Assembly: GCA_902468695.1 (NCBI GenBank)
Contig: CABQZS010000127.1
Span: 1-7,554, forward strand
DNA: 7,554 nt
DNA from: an uncultured Collinsella sp.
GTDB taxonomy: Bacteria > Actinomycetota > Coriobacteriia > Coriobacteriales > Coriobacteriaceae
Reading direction: 5' to 3'
Under the pieces are notes generated by a model. That model did no database searches, had not been told where the DNA came from, and worked only from the letters and a program-made list of their open reading frames with translations. The position numbers and the translations under genes are program-made. This document shows positions 1 to 6,043 of this stretch, piece by piece; position 1 is the stretch's first letter, and the number at the start of each line of letters is the position of its first letter.

Positions 1-13
1 ACGCGACCGACGA

Positions 14-85
14 TTGAACGTCAGATTGCCGCTTAGGGGCGTTTGCAGCGTCGAGCCGTTACGCGGTTTGGTAAAACCGCGTAAC
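14..85 (-). repeat. Two-copy structured element, copy 1 (hairpin plus conserved tail) after prfA
   Basis: Read on the minus strand, a perfect 12-bp hairpin (GTTACGCGGTTT, loop TACC, AAACCGCGTAAC; 58-85) starts 3 nt after the prfA stop. A tail beginning TCGACGCTGC follows at 54. The same arrangement occurs after the epimerase gene (5971-6041). The tails match at 29 of 41 ungapped positions. The hairpins match at 19 of 28, with three compensatory pair changes. No U-run follows the hairpin, so it is not a classical intrinsic terminator. The far end is unclear because the window ends at position 1. It could be an intergenic repeat, a 3'-UTR RNA structure or part of a small RNA. The rest of 1-57 shows no start codon on the minus strand and no gene that I can support. 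Confidence 0.6.
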
Positions 86-88
86 CCA

Positions 89-1156
89 CTACACAGCCTG
101 TGCCAGCTTCTCGGCTCGCTCGGCGGCGGCAAGTGCCTCGATGACAGTGCCGAGCTGATCGCCCAGAAGGACGCCGTTGTAGGTGGAGTTGAAGCCGATA
201 CGGTGATCGGTCACGCGGTCCTGGGGCTGGTTGTACGTACGAATCTTCTCGGAACGGTTGCCGTGGCCAATCTGGCTCTGGCGCTCGGCACCCAGCTCGG
301 CCTGCTGCTTCTCGAGTTCCATCTCGTACAGACGGGCACGCAGCATCTGCATGCAGACCTCGCGGTTCTGGATCTGGGAGCGCTGCTCCTGCGACTGCAC
401 CACGGTGTTGGTGGGCAGGTGGGTGATGCGCACGGCGGAGTAGGTGGTGTTAACGCACTGACCACCAGGGCCGGAGGCACAGTAGGTATCGATGCGCAGA
501 TCGGACTGGTTGATCTGGACGTCGATCTCCTCGGCCTCGGGAAGCACGGCGACGGTTGCCGTGGAGGTCTGGATACGGCCCTGGGACTCGGTCTTGGGAA
601 CGCGCTGGACGCGGTGCACGCCGGACTCGAACTTCATGACGGAGTAGACGCGGTCGCCCTCGACCTTGAACTCGATGGACTTAAAGCCGCCGGCCTCGCT
701 GGGGCTGGAGTCGAGCACGGTGGTCTTCCAGCCGCGCGACTCGCAGAAGCGCTGGTACATCTTGTACAGATCGCCGGCAAAGATGGCCGCCTCGTCGCCA
801 CCGGCGGCGGAGCGAATCTCGACGATGGTGTTCTTGTCGTCGTTGGGGTCGCTCGGGATGAGCATGTACTTAATGTCTTCCTCGAGCTGGGGAAGCTTGG
901 CCTCGTTTTCGGAGATGTCCATCTGGAGCATCTCCTTCTCATCGGCATCGGTGGTATCGTGAAGCATTTCCTTGGCGGCCTCGATGTCATCGAGCGCGCC
1001 GATGTACTCACGCGAAGCGGCGATGAGGTCGGACTGGTGCGCGTACTCCTTGTTGAGACGCGTGAACTCCTTAATATCGGAGGCGACGGCCGGGTCGGAG
1101 AGCTTCTTCTCGAGCTCCTCGTATGCCTTGATAATCTTTTCGAGCTTGTCGCGCAT
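89..1156 (-). CDS. prfA: Peptide chain release factor 1 (RF1)
   Basis: This cytoplasmic factor recognises UAA and UAG stop codons in the ribosomal A site and triggers release of the finished peptide. At 355 residues it has normal length for RF1. The GGQ loop that reaches the peptidyl-transferase centre is at residues 231-233, in SGPGGQCVNTT. The codon-recognition tripeptide is PKT at 187-189, in RVPKTESQGR, which matches the P-x-T form of RF1 rather than the SPF of RF2. AAGGDEA at 117-123 and the C-terminal RTYN..QDRVTDHR block are also typical. The start is supported by AAAGGAG seven bases upstream of the ATG. The gene ends in TAG, so RF1 must terminate its own synthesis. It stands alone: 249 nt separate it from the upstream peptidase gene, and no prmC is visible downstream before the window ends. 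The residue after GGQ is Cys, where His or Ser is more usual. Confidence 0.97.
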   Translation of the reverse strand: MRDKLEKIIKAYEELEKKLSDPAVASDIKEFTRLNKEYAHQSDLIAASREYIGALDDIEAAKEMLHDTTDADEKEMLQMDISENEAKLPQLEEDIKYMLIPSDPNDDKNTIVEIRSAAGGDEAAIFAGDLYKMYQRFCESRGWKTTVLDSSPSEAGGFKSIEFKVEGDRVYSVMKFESGVHRVQRVPKTESQGRIQTSTATVAVLPEAEEIDVQINQSDLRIDTYCASGPGGQCVNTTYSAVRITHLPTNTVVQSQEQRSQIQNREVCMQMLRARLYEMELEKQQAELGAERQSQIGHGNRSEKIRTYNQPQDRVTDHRIGFNSTYNGVLLGDQLGTVIEALAAAERAEKLAQAV

Positions 1157-1237
1157 GGCGGGACTCCTTTATATGCGTGAAGGTGAAAATCGGCAGAGTT
1201 GATGGGGCGCGCGGCGCCACTGCGGGGGTAAGCCCGG

Positions 1238-1270
1238 CTAGAACATGTCGATCTTCAGATACATGCGCAT
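1238..1270 (-). promoter_or_regulatory. Candidate UAG-terminated leader mini-ORF upstream of prfA
   Basis: On the minus strand an 8-10 codon reading frame (MRMYLKIDMF, or MYLKIDMF from the second ATG at 1264) ends in TAG 81 nt before the prfA start. GAAGGG at 1271-1276 is spaced six bases from the second ATG, which makes that start the more plausible. Just upstream, GTATGGG (1305-1311) can pair with CCCATAC (1279-1285). Downstream, GGCGC and GCGCC (1206-1218) form a short stem. Because RF1 reads UAG, such a frame could in principle report RF1 level, but that is inference. A reading frame this short can easily arise by chance. Confidence 0.25.
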
Positions 1271-1337
1271 CCCTTCGCGTATGGGGTACATAGTTGCGGT
1301 CTAACCCATACATGATAGCGTGCGCAGGCAAACCTGC

Positions 1338-1366
1338 ATATAACCCGCACGGAATGATTGGTGCAA
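1338..1366 (-). promoter_or_regulatory. Candidate sigma-70-type promoter for prfA
   Basis: On the minus strand, TTGCAC (1361-1366) is separated by 17 nt from TTATAT (1338-1343), giving a leader of about 175 nt before prfA. The -35 hexamer lies inside the right arm of the 34-nt palindromic element. The -10 match is imperfect, and shifting by one base gives TATATG. No better candidate was seen in the 249-nt gap. Confidence 0.35.
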
Positions 1367-1389
1367 ACAAACCTGGCCCCATTGCACCA
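1356..1389 (-). repeat. REP-like palindromic element, copy A
   Basis: The 34-nt core is 28/34 identical, without gaps, to 5888-5921. TTGGTGCAA and TTGCACCAA (1358-1366 and 1382-1390) form a perfect 9-bp inverted repeat around a 15-nt loop. On the minus strand the loop contains GGGGCCAGGTT. It lies 16 nt beyond the stop of the M20 peptidase gene and within the region upstream of prfA. Short palindromes of this kind in gene gaps resemble REP elements moved by RAYT (IS200-like) transposases. That origin is inference, and no transposase is in the window. Confidence 0.6.
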
Positions 1390-1405
1390 AGGGCTTGCTT
1401 TTTGG

Positions 1406-2821
1406 CTAGAGCGTTTGGAGTAGAGCGACGAGGAAGCGGATGCCCTGGAGGTAGGCGCGGCGGGTGATGCGCTCGTTGGTGCCGTGGACGCCGCGATCAC
1501 ACTCGTCGTCATCAACCACAAAGGCCGAGAAGCGAATGCACTCAGGGCAAATTTGTTGGTAGTTGGCAGCGTCGGTCGCACCGATCACGGTCGAGGGCAC
1601 AATTGCCACTGGCTCGAATGATCCGTTTTCCTCTGTCCCCTTTGGATCACAGAAATAGCGGGCGGCGATGGAATGAACCGCCTCGAGGCCGGGACCACCG
1701 ATGCGCGGGGACGGCGAGGGTTCGGAGCTACCGGGGCCCAGCTCCACTTCGACACGACCGGCAAGGTCCGCCCCGGCAACCGCCTCGCGGCAGCGCGCCA
1801 CAACGTCGGCCACGCTCGTGCCCTCGAGCATGCGGAAGTTGATGTTGGCCCACATATCCTGCGGCATTACGTTGGCGCCGGTGCTGCCACCCTCGATCTG
1901 CGTGGGCGCGCAGGTGGTCGTCACCAGCGGATAGAGCTTCTTGCTGGCAAGGCAATCGCGAACGATGACACCCCCGTTGGCGGCAATTTCATCAGCCGTG
2001 TAGAGCCCCAACTCGATGAGCTGGGCGGCAAGCAAGTCGGTCACGCGCGTCGGCCACTCGATATCGCAGATTGCGGTGATGGCACGGCTGAGCACCTCGA
2101 GCGACGTGCCGCCGTAGGGGTTGGAAGAATGTCCACCCGCGCTCTTTGTCTTGAGCACAATGTCGGCATAGCCCTTCTCCGCGAGGTCGGCGTGCATAAG
2201 CCAGCCCTCGCCCGCGCTGTACTCGGCAGCCGGAACGATGCGGTAGTCGCCCTCGTCGATCAGGTACTCAAGCTCAATGCCGCGCTCCTCGAGCACGCGG
2301 CCGATGGCGCCTGCGCCGTACTGCGTAGTCTCCTCGTCCTGGCCAAAGGCCAGCAGCAGCGTGCGCTCGTGCTGCCAACCGTGCGCCAGCGCATACTCGA
2401 CAGCCTCGAGAATACCTGCGACCTGGTCCTTCATGTCGATCGCGCCGCGGCCCCAGATGTAGGTGTCGTCCACGTGCCCGCTAAAGGGGGCGTGCGTCCA
2501 GTCGGCCTCGGTACCCGGCACCACGGGGACCACGTCCATGTGGCCCATGAGCATAATGGGCTTAAGAGCCGGATCGCTGCCGGCAAGCGTCACCAATAGC
2601 GAATGGTCGATAAGCTCGACCTCGCCCGCCGCGAACACGCGCGGCCAGGCCTGCTGCATATACGCGCGCAGGTCGTCGAAAGGTTGCCAGTCCACCGCCT
2701 CGGCATCCATGCTCGAGATGGTCGGAAACGACAGCACGCGGCCCAAGCGCTCGCACGCGCCTGCCTCGTCTATATCGGCAAAATCGTCCTCATGCGCAAA
2801 GAAGCGCCAAACCTCGGCCAT
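1406..2821 (-). CDS. M20-family metallopeptidase, carboxypeptidase S / PM20D1-like
   Basis: This is a predicted two-zinc hydrolase of peptides or N-acyl amino acids. The metal and catalytic residues expected for M20 are visible: H94 and D96 in GHMDVVPV, bridging D129 in GAIDMKD, catalytic E163 and metal-binding E164 in QDEE, D189 in LIDEG, and the C-terminal H446 in VHGTNER. GGHSSNP at 229-235 lies in the usual dimerisation-domain lid. The order and spacing fit the carboxypeptidase S / PM20D1 branch better than ArgE or DapE. With 471 residues and no signal peptide or membrane segment, it should act in the cytoplasm. AAGGA lies just upstream of the chosen ATG. It follows the ABC importer ATPase gene by 72 nt on the same strand and may be its distal operon member, processing imported peptides or acylated amino acids. 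The stop is TAG. The exact substrate cannot be read from the sequence. Confidence 0.9.
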   Translation of the reverse strand: MAEVWRFFAHEDDFADIDEAGACERLGRVLSFPTISSMDAEAVDWQPFDDLRAYMQQAWPRVFAAGEVELIDHSLLVTLAGSDPALKPIMLMGHMDVVPVVPGTEADWTHAPFSGHVDDTYIWGRGAIDMKDQVAGILEAVEYALAHGWQHERTLLLAFGQDEETTQYGAGAIGRVLEERGIELEYLIDEGDYRIVPAAEYSAGEGWLMHADLAEKGYADIVLKTKSAGGHSSNPYGGTSLEVLSRAITAICDIEWPTRVTDLLAAQLIELGLYTADEIAANGGVIVRDCLASKKLYPLVTTTCAPTQIEGGSTGANVMPQDMWANINFRMLEGTSVADVVARCREAVAGADLAGRVEVELGPGSSEPSPSPRIGGPGLEAVHSIAARYFCDPKGTEENGSFEPVAIVPSTVIGATDAANYQQICPECIRFSAFVVDDDECDRGVHGTNERITRRAYLQGIRFLVALLQTL

Positions 2822-2847
2822 GACATCCTTTCGATTGTGACGACAAA

Positions 2848-2868
2848 GGCCGCCCCACGGGAGCGGCC
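2848..2868 (-). terminator. GC-rich hairpin between ATPase and peptidase genes (possible attenuator)
   Basis: On the minus strand GGCCGC pairs with GCGGCC. The stem extends through one G-U pair and two more G-C pairs to about 9 bp, closing a 3-nt loop. It is followed only by TTTGTCG, a weak U-tract. It could reduce readthrough from the transporter genes into the M20 gene or protect the upstream 3' end. No convincing separate promoter for the peptidase is visible in this 72-nt gap. Confidence 0.4.
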
Positions 2869-2893
2869 CTGCAACGCAAGCGTTTTCGGTCGG

Positions 2894-3679
2894 TTATTTG
2901 TCCTCGAGATAACGAGAGAGGAACTCGCGAGTGCGCTGGTGTTTGGGGTTGCCGAAGAGCTCGGCCGGCGCGGCGTCCTCGAGCACCACGCCCTTGTCCA
3001 TAAAGACCACGCGGTCGGACACGGTTCGGGCAAAGGCCATCTCGTGTGTGACGACGACCATGGTCATGCCGTCGGCAGCGAGCTTGCGCATGACCTCGAG
3101 CACCTCTCCCACGATCTCGGGGTCGAGCGCGGAGGTCGGCTCGTCGAACAGCATGATCTGCGGATTCATGCATAGGGCACGAGCGATGGCCACGCGCTGT
3201 TTTTGACCACCGGACAGGCGACCCACGGCGGCATGCGCGAACTTTTCGAGTCCCACGCTGGTCAGATGCTCCATCGCGACCTTCTCGGCCTCGGCCTTGC
3301 TCATCTTTTTGAGCGTGACGGGCGCGAGCGTGCAGTTGTCGAGCACATCCATGTTGTTGAACAGGTTAAAGCCCTGGAACACCATGCCGATGTCCTCGCG
3401 GAGTTTATTGATATTGCAGCGATCGGCCGTAAGGTCCTGGCCGTGGAACCAGATGTGGCCCGCGTCCGGGGTCTCGAGCAGGTTGAGGCAGCGCAGGAAG
3501 GTCGACTTGCCCGAACCCGAGGCGCCGATAATGGTGACGACCTCGCCTGATTTGACGGACAGGTCGATGCCCTTGAGTACCTCGAGCGAGCCGAAGCTCT
3601 TGCGCAGGCCCTCGACGCGGATGAGCGGCTCTTTAGTTTGTGCGGCGGCCGCAACGCCGGTAGTGGCGGTATCTGCCAT
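2894..3679 (-). CDS. Polar amino acid ABC transporter ATP-binding protein (GlnQ/HisP-like)
   Basis: This subunit hydrolyses ATP at the inner face of the membrane to drive import through the adjacent permease. The 261-residue product has the full ABC set: an aromatic A-loop residue at F29, Walker A GASGSGKST at 52-60, Q-loop Q102 in VFQGFNLF, signature LSGGQKQR starting at 155, Walker B IMLFDE at 175-180, the D-loop SALD, and the switch H212 in VVTHEM. Length and motifs fit the polar amino acid uptake (PAAT) family. A longer frame opens at 3754 inside the permease gene. The ATG at 3679 is chosen because GAGGAG lies seven bases upstream and the family's conserved sequence begins shortly after it. 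The gap to the permease stop is 22 nt. It is the only gene here ending in TAA. Substrate specificity is set by the binding protein, not this subunit. Confidence 0.95.
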   Translation of the reverse strand: MADTATTGVAAAAQTKEPLIRVEGLRKSFGSLEVLKGIDLSVKSGEVVTIIGASGSGKSTFLRCLNLLETPDAGHIWFHGQDLTADRCNINKLREDIGMVFQGFNLFNNMDVLDNCTLAPVTLKKMSKAEAEKVAMEHLTSVGLEKFAHAAVGRLSGGQKQRVAIARALCMNPQIMLFDEPTSALDPEIVGEVLEVMRKLAADGMTMVVVTHEMAFARTVSDRVVFMDKGVVLEDAAPAELFGNPKHQRTREFLSRYLEDK

Positions 3680-3701
3680 GATGATTCTCCTCGTCTTGAG
3701 C

Positions 3702-4850
3702 CTAGTTGGAGCTGGGCAGCGTTGCCGGGGCCTCGGCGCCGAGCTTTTTGCCAAAGGCTTCGAGCAGGCGGCTCGCCACGAGCGTCAGGATCAGGTAGAC
3801 CACGAGCGCCACGCAGTAGACCTCCATCTGGCGGTAGTACACGCCGGCGACGGTGGTGGTGGCGTACATGAGGTCGAACACGCCGATGACCGAGAGCACC
3901 GACGAGTCCTTGATGTTGATGATGAGCTCGTTGGTGAGCGCCGGAATCGCGTTTTTAATGCCCTGGGGGAACACGACCTTGCGCATGGCTTGCCACTGCG
4001 AAAGGCCCAGCGAGCGCGCCGCCTCGGCCTGGCCGGGATCGATGGACTCGATGCCGCCGCGCAGGACCTCCATCATGTAGGCGGTGGAGTTGAGCGAGAT
4101 GGTGACGAGGCCGGCGGTGAAGGTACTCCAAATCTGGTTGGCCTGGGCGGTCTCGAAGCCCATGGCGCGCAAAACGGTGAAGCCCGCGTAATAGATGAGC
4201 AGGCCCTGGACCATCATGGGCGTGCCGCGCACGATGGTAGAGTAGACGGTCGCAAAGCCGCGGCCAATGCTCTTAAAGAAGCGCACCAGGTCGTTATCCA
4301 CGCGATCGAAGGTCTGAATACGCAGGAACACAAAGAGCAGCGCCAGGAAAAAGGCGATAACGGTACCAAGGGTCGCAAGCGCGATGGTGATTTCGATGCC
4401 GCGAATAAAGAAGTCGCCGCTCTTATAGGTCATGTAGACCAGGCTCGGCAAAAAGTCGCTGGGATTGGAGTCCGAGACAATGCTCACCTGCACCAGGTCG
4501 ATAAACGACATGACACAGCGGTCGACAAAGAAGATCGCCGCGATGGCGACCACGACATAGCTGCCCAGGCGCGCGCCGCGACGGAAACGCTCGGAAGCAA
4601 ACGGCGACGTTTCGCGATAGTCATTCCAGTGCATGAGTTTGGTGACCAGCGCCGCTGCCGACACGACGAGCCAGGCCCAAAGAATCGCCCAAAGGCAGTC
4701 CTGGAAAATGCCGGTGGGCACCAAGAAGCTCAGCGGCGTGGGGTTGCGTTGGCTAAACGCCAGGCCGAGCGCCGCGATAACGCTCGTGCCCAGATATACA
4801 TAGCGATGGTCGGCCTTGATAAAGGAGGCCAGACGATTGATGGTTTTCAT
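3702..4850 (-). CDS. Polar amino acid ABC transporter permease with extended N-terminus
   Basis: This is the membrane channel subunit of a HisM/GlnP-type importer. The C-terminal part, from about residue 145 to 365, is the standard permease domain: membrane segments near 149-177, 205-228, 241-263 and 343-363, the VRGTPMMVQ motif at 207-215, and the EAA loop EAARSLG at 276-282 that docks the ATPase. Family members are usually about 215-250 residues; this one has 382. The extra N-terminal region of roughly 145 residues carries about three more hydrophobic segments (near 18-33, 51-69 and 97-116). This is not a fused binding domain, since the binding protein is encoded separately just upstream. 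GGGAGG four bases before the ATG supports the start. It overlaps the end of the binding-protein gene, implying translational coupling. The stop is TAG. Confidence 0.93.
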   Translation of the reverse strand: MKTINRLASFIKADHRYVYLGTSVIAALGLAFSQRNPTPLSFLVPTGIFQDCLWAILWAWLVVSAAALVTKLMHWNDYRETSPFASERFRRGARLGSYVVVAIAAIFFVDRCVMSFIDLVQVSIVSDSNPSDFLPSLVYMTYKSGDFFIRGIEITIALATLGTVIAFFLALLFVFLRIQTFDRVDNDLVRFFKSIGRGFATVYSTIVRGTPMMVQGLLIYYAGFTVLRAMGFETAQANQIWSTFTAGLVTISLNSTAYMMEVLRGGIESIDPGQAEAARSLGLSQWQAMRKVVFPQGIKNAIPALTNELIINIKDSSVLSVIGVFDLMYATTTVAGVYYRQMEVYCVALVVYLILTLVASRLLEAFGKKLGAEAPATLPSSN

Positions 4851-4854
4851 GCTG

Positions 4855-4862
4855 CCTCCCTA
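4855..4862 (-). promoter_or_regulatory. Ribosome binding site overlapping the binding-protein stop codon
   Basis: On the minus strand the stop TAG of the binding-protein gene runs straight into GGGAGG, sharing its G. The permease ATG follows four bases later. Terminating ribosomes are therefore placed on the permease start site, a usual sign of translational coupling and matched subunit output. Confidence 0.7.
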
Positions 4863-5786
4863 TGCCGGCTGACGATCGAGGCACGCGTCCCACATTTGGT
4901 CGCGCTCCTCTTGGCTAATGCCCTTGAGTGTCTTGTCGATGAGCTTAAGCAGCTTATCCGAGCCCTTGCGGCAGCCGACGTTTGCCGTGACCTCCTGCTT
5001 AAAGCCCTCGCCCTCGGCAAATTGAATCGGCACGATACCTGGGTTTTGGGCCATATAGCCCTTCTCGTTCTCGGTGTTGTACGTCACGGCGTCGCACGTG
5101 CCCTGCAGCAGGTTCGAGAACACCGTGGGGACGGAGTCGACTGGGTTTTTGTGCACAACGCCCGGGATCTCGTCGATGACGGTGTCGAGCATGGTGTCCT
5201 TTTGGCCGAGTACCGTGGCACCGCTAAAGTCGCTGAGCTTGGTGGCGTTTTGGTAGGGGGAACCCTCTTTTACGAACAGGCCAAAGTAGCCAATGAAGTA
5301 CGGATCGGAGAAGCCGACAGACTCCTCGCGCTCGGGCGTGGCGCTCATACCGGCGATGATGAGATCGATCTGGCCGTTGTTGAGCGAATCGATAAGGCCC
5401 GAGAAGCTCTGCTTGACGGCAACGGGCTCGCCACCGAGGGCCTTGCAGACAATCTTGGCGATCTGCACGTCGTAGCCATCGGCATAGGCGCCCTGCACGT
5501 TGTCGATGGGGATGGTGTACTCACTGGCTTCGGAAACCTGCCAGTTGTACGGGGCGTAGGCCGCCTCCATGCCAATGCGGATCTTATCCTTGCCGATCAC
5601 GGAATCGGACAGGTCGTCGCGACCGCCGCCCGTCGTGGGCTGAACCACCTTGAGCGTAGACGGGCACTGACAGCCGGCGAGCGCGCCGGCGACGACGGAA
5701 GCGCTCGCAGCGAGAGCGCTTCCCAAAAAGATGCGACGGCTGCATACCGGCTGGGTCTGCATGCCGCGCTGTTGCCGAGGTTGCAT
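4860..5786 (-). CDS. Polar amino acid ABC transporter substrate-binding lipoprotein
   Basis: This is a solute-binding protein of the SBP_bac_3 family that captures an amino acid outside the cell and delivers it to the permease encoded next. The N-terminus has a Tat-like motif SRRIFLG at 16-22, a hydrophobic stretch, and a lipobox LAGC at 36-39 with C39 as the lipidated residue. Family motifs are GYDVQIAK at 104-111 and GMSATPEREESVGFSDPY at 146-163. R153 matches the arginine that usually holds the ligand alpha-carboxylate, and D232 lies in the second ligand-contact region. The 308-residue length is normal. The first ATG is preferred because GGAAGG lies six bases upstream; Met9 has no ribosome binding site. 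It is the first gene of the importer operon, followed nine bases later by the permease. The ligand (basic amino acid, glutamine or cystine type) is not decided by visible residues. The stop is TAG. Confidence 0.95.
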   Translation of the reverse strand: MQPRQQRGMQTQPVCSRRIFLGSALAASASVVAGALAGCQCPSTLKVVQPTTGGGRDDLSDSVIGKDKIRIGMEAAYAPYNWQVSEASEYTIPIDNVQGAYADGYDVQIAKIVCKALGGEPVAVKQSFSGLIDSLNNGQIDLIIAGMSATPEREESVGFSDPYFIGYFGLFVKEGSPYQNATKLSDFSGATVLGQKDTMLDTVIDEIPGVVHKNPVDSVPTVFSNLLQGTCDAVTYNTENEKGYMAQNPGIVPIQFAEGEGFKQEVTANVGCRKGSDKLLKLIDKTLKGISQEERDQMWDACLDRQPA

Positions 5787-5868
5787 CTGGTGCCTTCCCT
5801 ATTTTGCGTTACTGACAATAAGACAGGATATACGCCCGCAACCAGCAGCGCGGCATGTGCGCGAAAAA

Positions 5869-5898
5869 TTAATAGACACACGAGGACGATTGGCGCAA
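5869..5898 (-). promoter_or_regulatory. Candidate promoter for the amino acid importer operon
   Basis: On the minus strand, TTGCGC (5893-5898) is separated by 18 nt from TATTAA (5869-5874), leaving a leader of about 75 nt before the binding-protein ATG. The -35 hexamer is the right arm of the second copy of the 34-nt palindromic element, the same arrangement as at the prfA candidate promoter. The match is moderate and spacing is one base longer than optimal. Confidence 0.35.
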
Positions 5899-5921
5899 AG
5901 CAACCTGTCCCCCATGCACCA
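5888..5921 (-). repeat. REP-like palindromic element, copy B
   Basis: It is 28/34 identical, without gaps, to copy A at 1356-1389. The arms TGGTGCA and TGCGCCA (minus strand) pair through one U-G pair where copy A has U-A, so pairing is kept although the base changed. The loop reads GGGGGACAGGTT, close to the loop of copy A. It sits between the epimerase terminator and the importer operon. Confidence 0.6.
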
Positions 5922-5929
5922 CTTGGCAT

Positions 5930-5972
5930 AAAAAAGGCAAGGCATAGACCTTCTGGTCATGCCTTGCCTTTT
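5930..5972 (-). terminator. Strong intrinsic terminator after the epimerase gene
   Basis: Arms AAAAGGCAAGGCAT and ATGCCTTGCCTTTT (5959-5972 and 5932-5945 as read on the minus strand) form a perfect 14-bp stem. It continues as four more pairs (GACC/GGTC) past one bulged base to a 4-nt loop. Six U residues follow on the minus strand. A U-run also exists on the other strand, so it could work in both directions, but no plus-strand gene faces it. It separates the epimerase unit from the importer operon. Confidence 0.92.
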
Positions 5973-6041
5973 GGATGACAAATTGTCGCTCTGGGTGGCG
6001 CGCAGCGTCGACTGGTCCGCCGTTCGCTAGAACGACGGAAC
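5971..6041 (-). repeat. Two-copy structured element, copy 2 (hairpin plus conserved tail) after the epimerase gene
   Basis: The hairpin on the minus strand (GTTCCGTCGTTC, loop TAGC, GAACGGCGGACC; 6014-6041) starts two bases after the epimerase TAG. It has one mismatch and one G-U pair. A tail starting TCGACGCTGC at 6011 runs into the intrinsic terminator. Compared with copy 1 (14-85), pairs change A-T to C-G (82/61 versus 6038/6017), G-C to C-G (78/65 versus 6034/6021) and T-A to C-G (74/69 versus 6030/6025). This argues that the fold itself is maintained. Together with the terminator it could be the body of a 3'-UTR-derived RNA of about 110 nt. Confidence 0.6.
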
Positions 6042-6043
6042 CT

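Noticed and set aside
58..85. Rho-independent terminator of prfA
   Set aside because: The 12-bp hairpin is strong, but no U-run follows on either strand. It is better described as part of the two-copy structured element.
14..1180. Plus-strand open frame of 388 codons opposite prfA
   Set aside because: It is fully antisense to RF1, which carries GGQ and PKT motifs. The antisense product is Leu/Gly/Val-rich with no motif, as expected for a codon-phase shadow.
1071..1382. Minus-strand 103-codon frame spanning the prfA leader
   Set aside because: It overlaps the prfA start in another frame, has no convincing ribosome binding site and resembles no protein I know. It does not look like the ribosomal protein L31 gene sometimes found upstream of prfA.
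1673..2599. Plus-strand open frame of 308 codons opposite the M20 peptidase
   Set aside because: It is antisense to a gene with a complete set of M20 metal ligands, and no recognisable domain is seen.
3680..3754. Longer N-terminus for the ATPase starting at 3754
   Set aside because: It would overlap the permease C-terminus, and GAGGAG sits correctly before the ATG at 3679. The extra residues are not part of the ABC domain.
5787..5930. Amino-acid riboswitch or T-box upstream of the importer operon
   Set aside because: The gap is about 144 nt and largely taken up by the palindromic element and candidate promoter. No T-box or known aptamer landmark was seen, and the remaining leader is too short.
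3297..5978. Plus-strand open frame of 893 codons across the transporter genes
   Set aside because: It runs antisense to three genes with clear family motifs, ribosome binding sites and operon spacing. Its translation shows no recognisable domain. Long antisense frames are common in GC-rich coding DNA.
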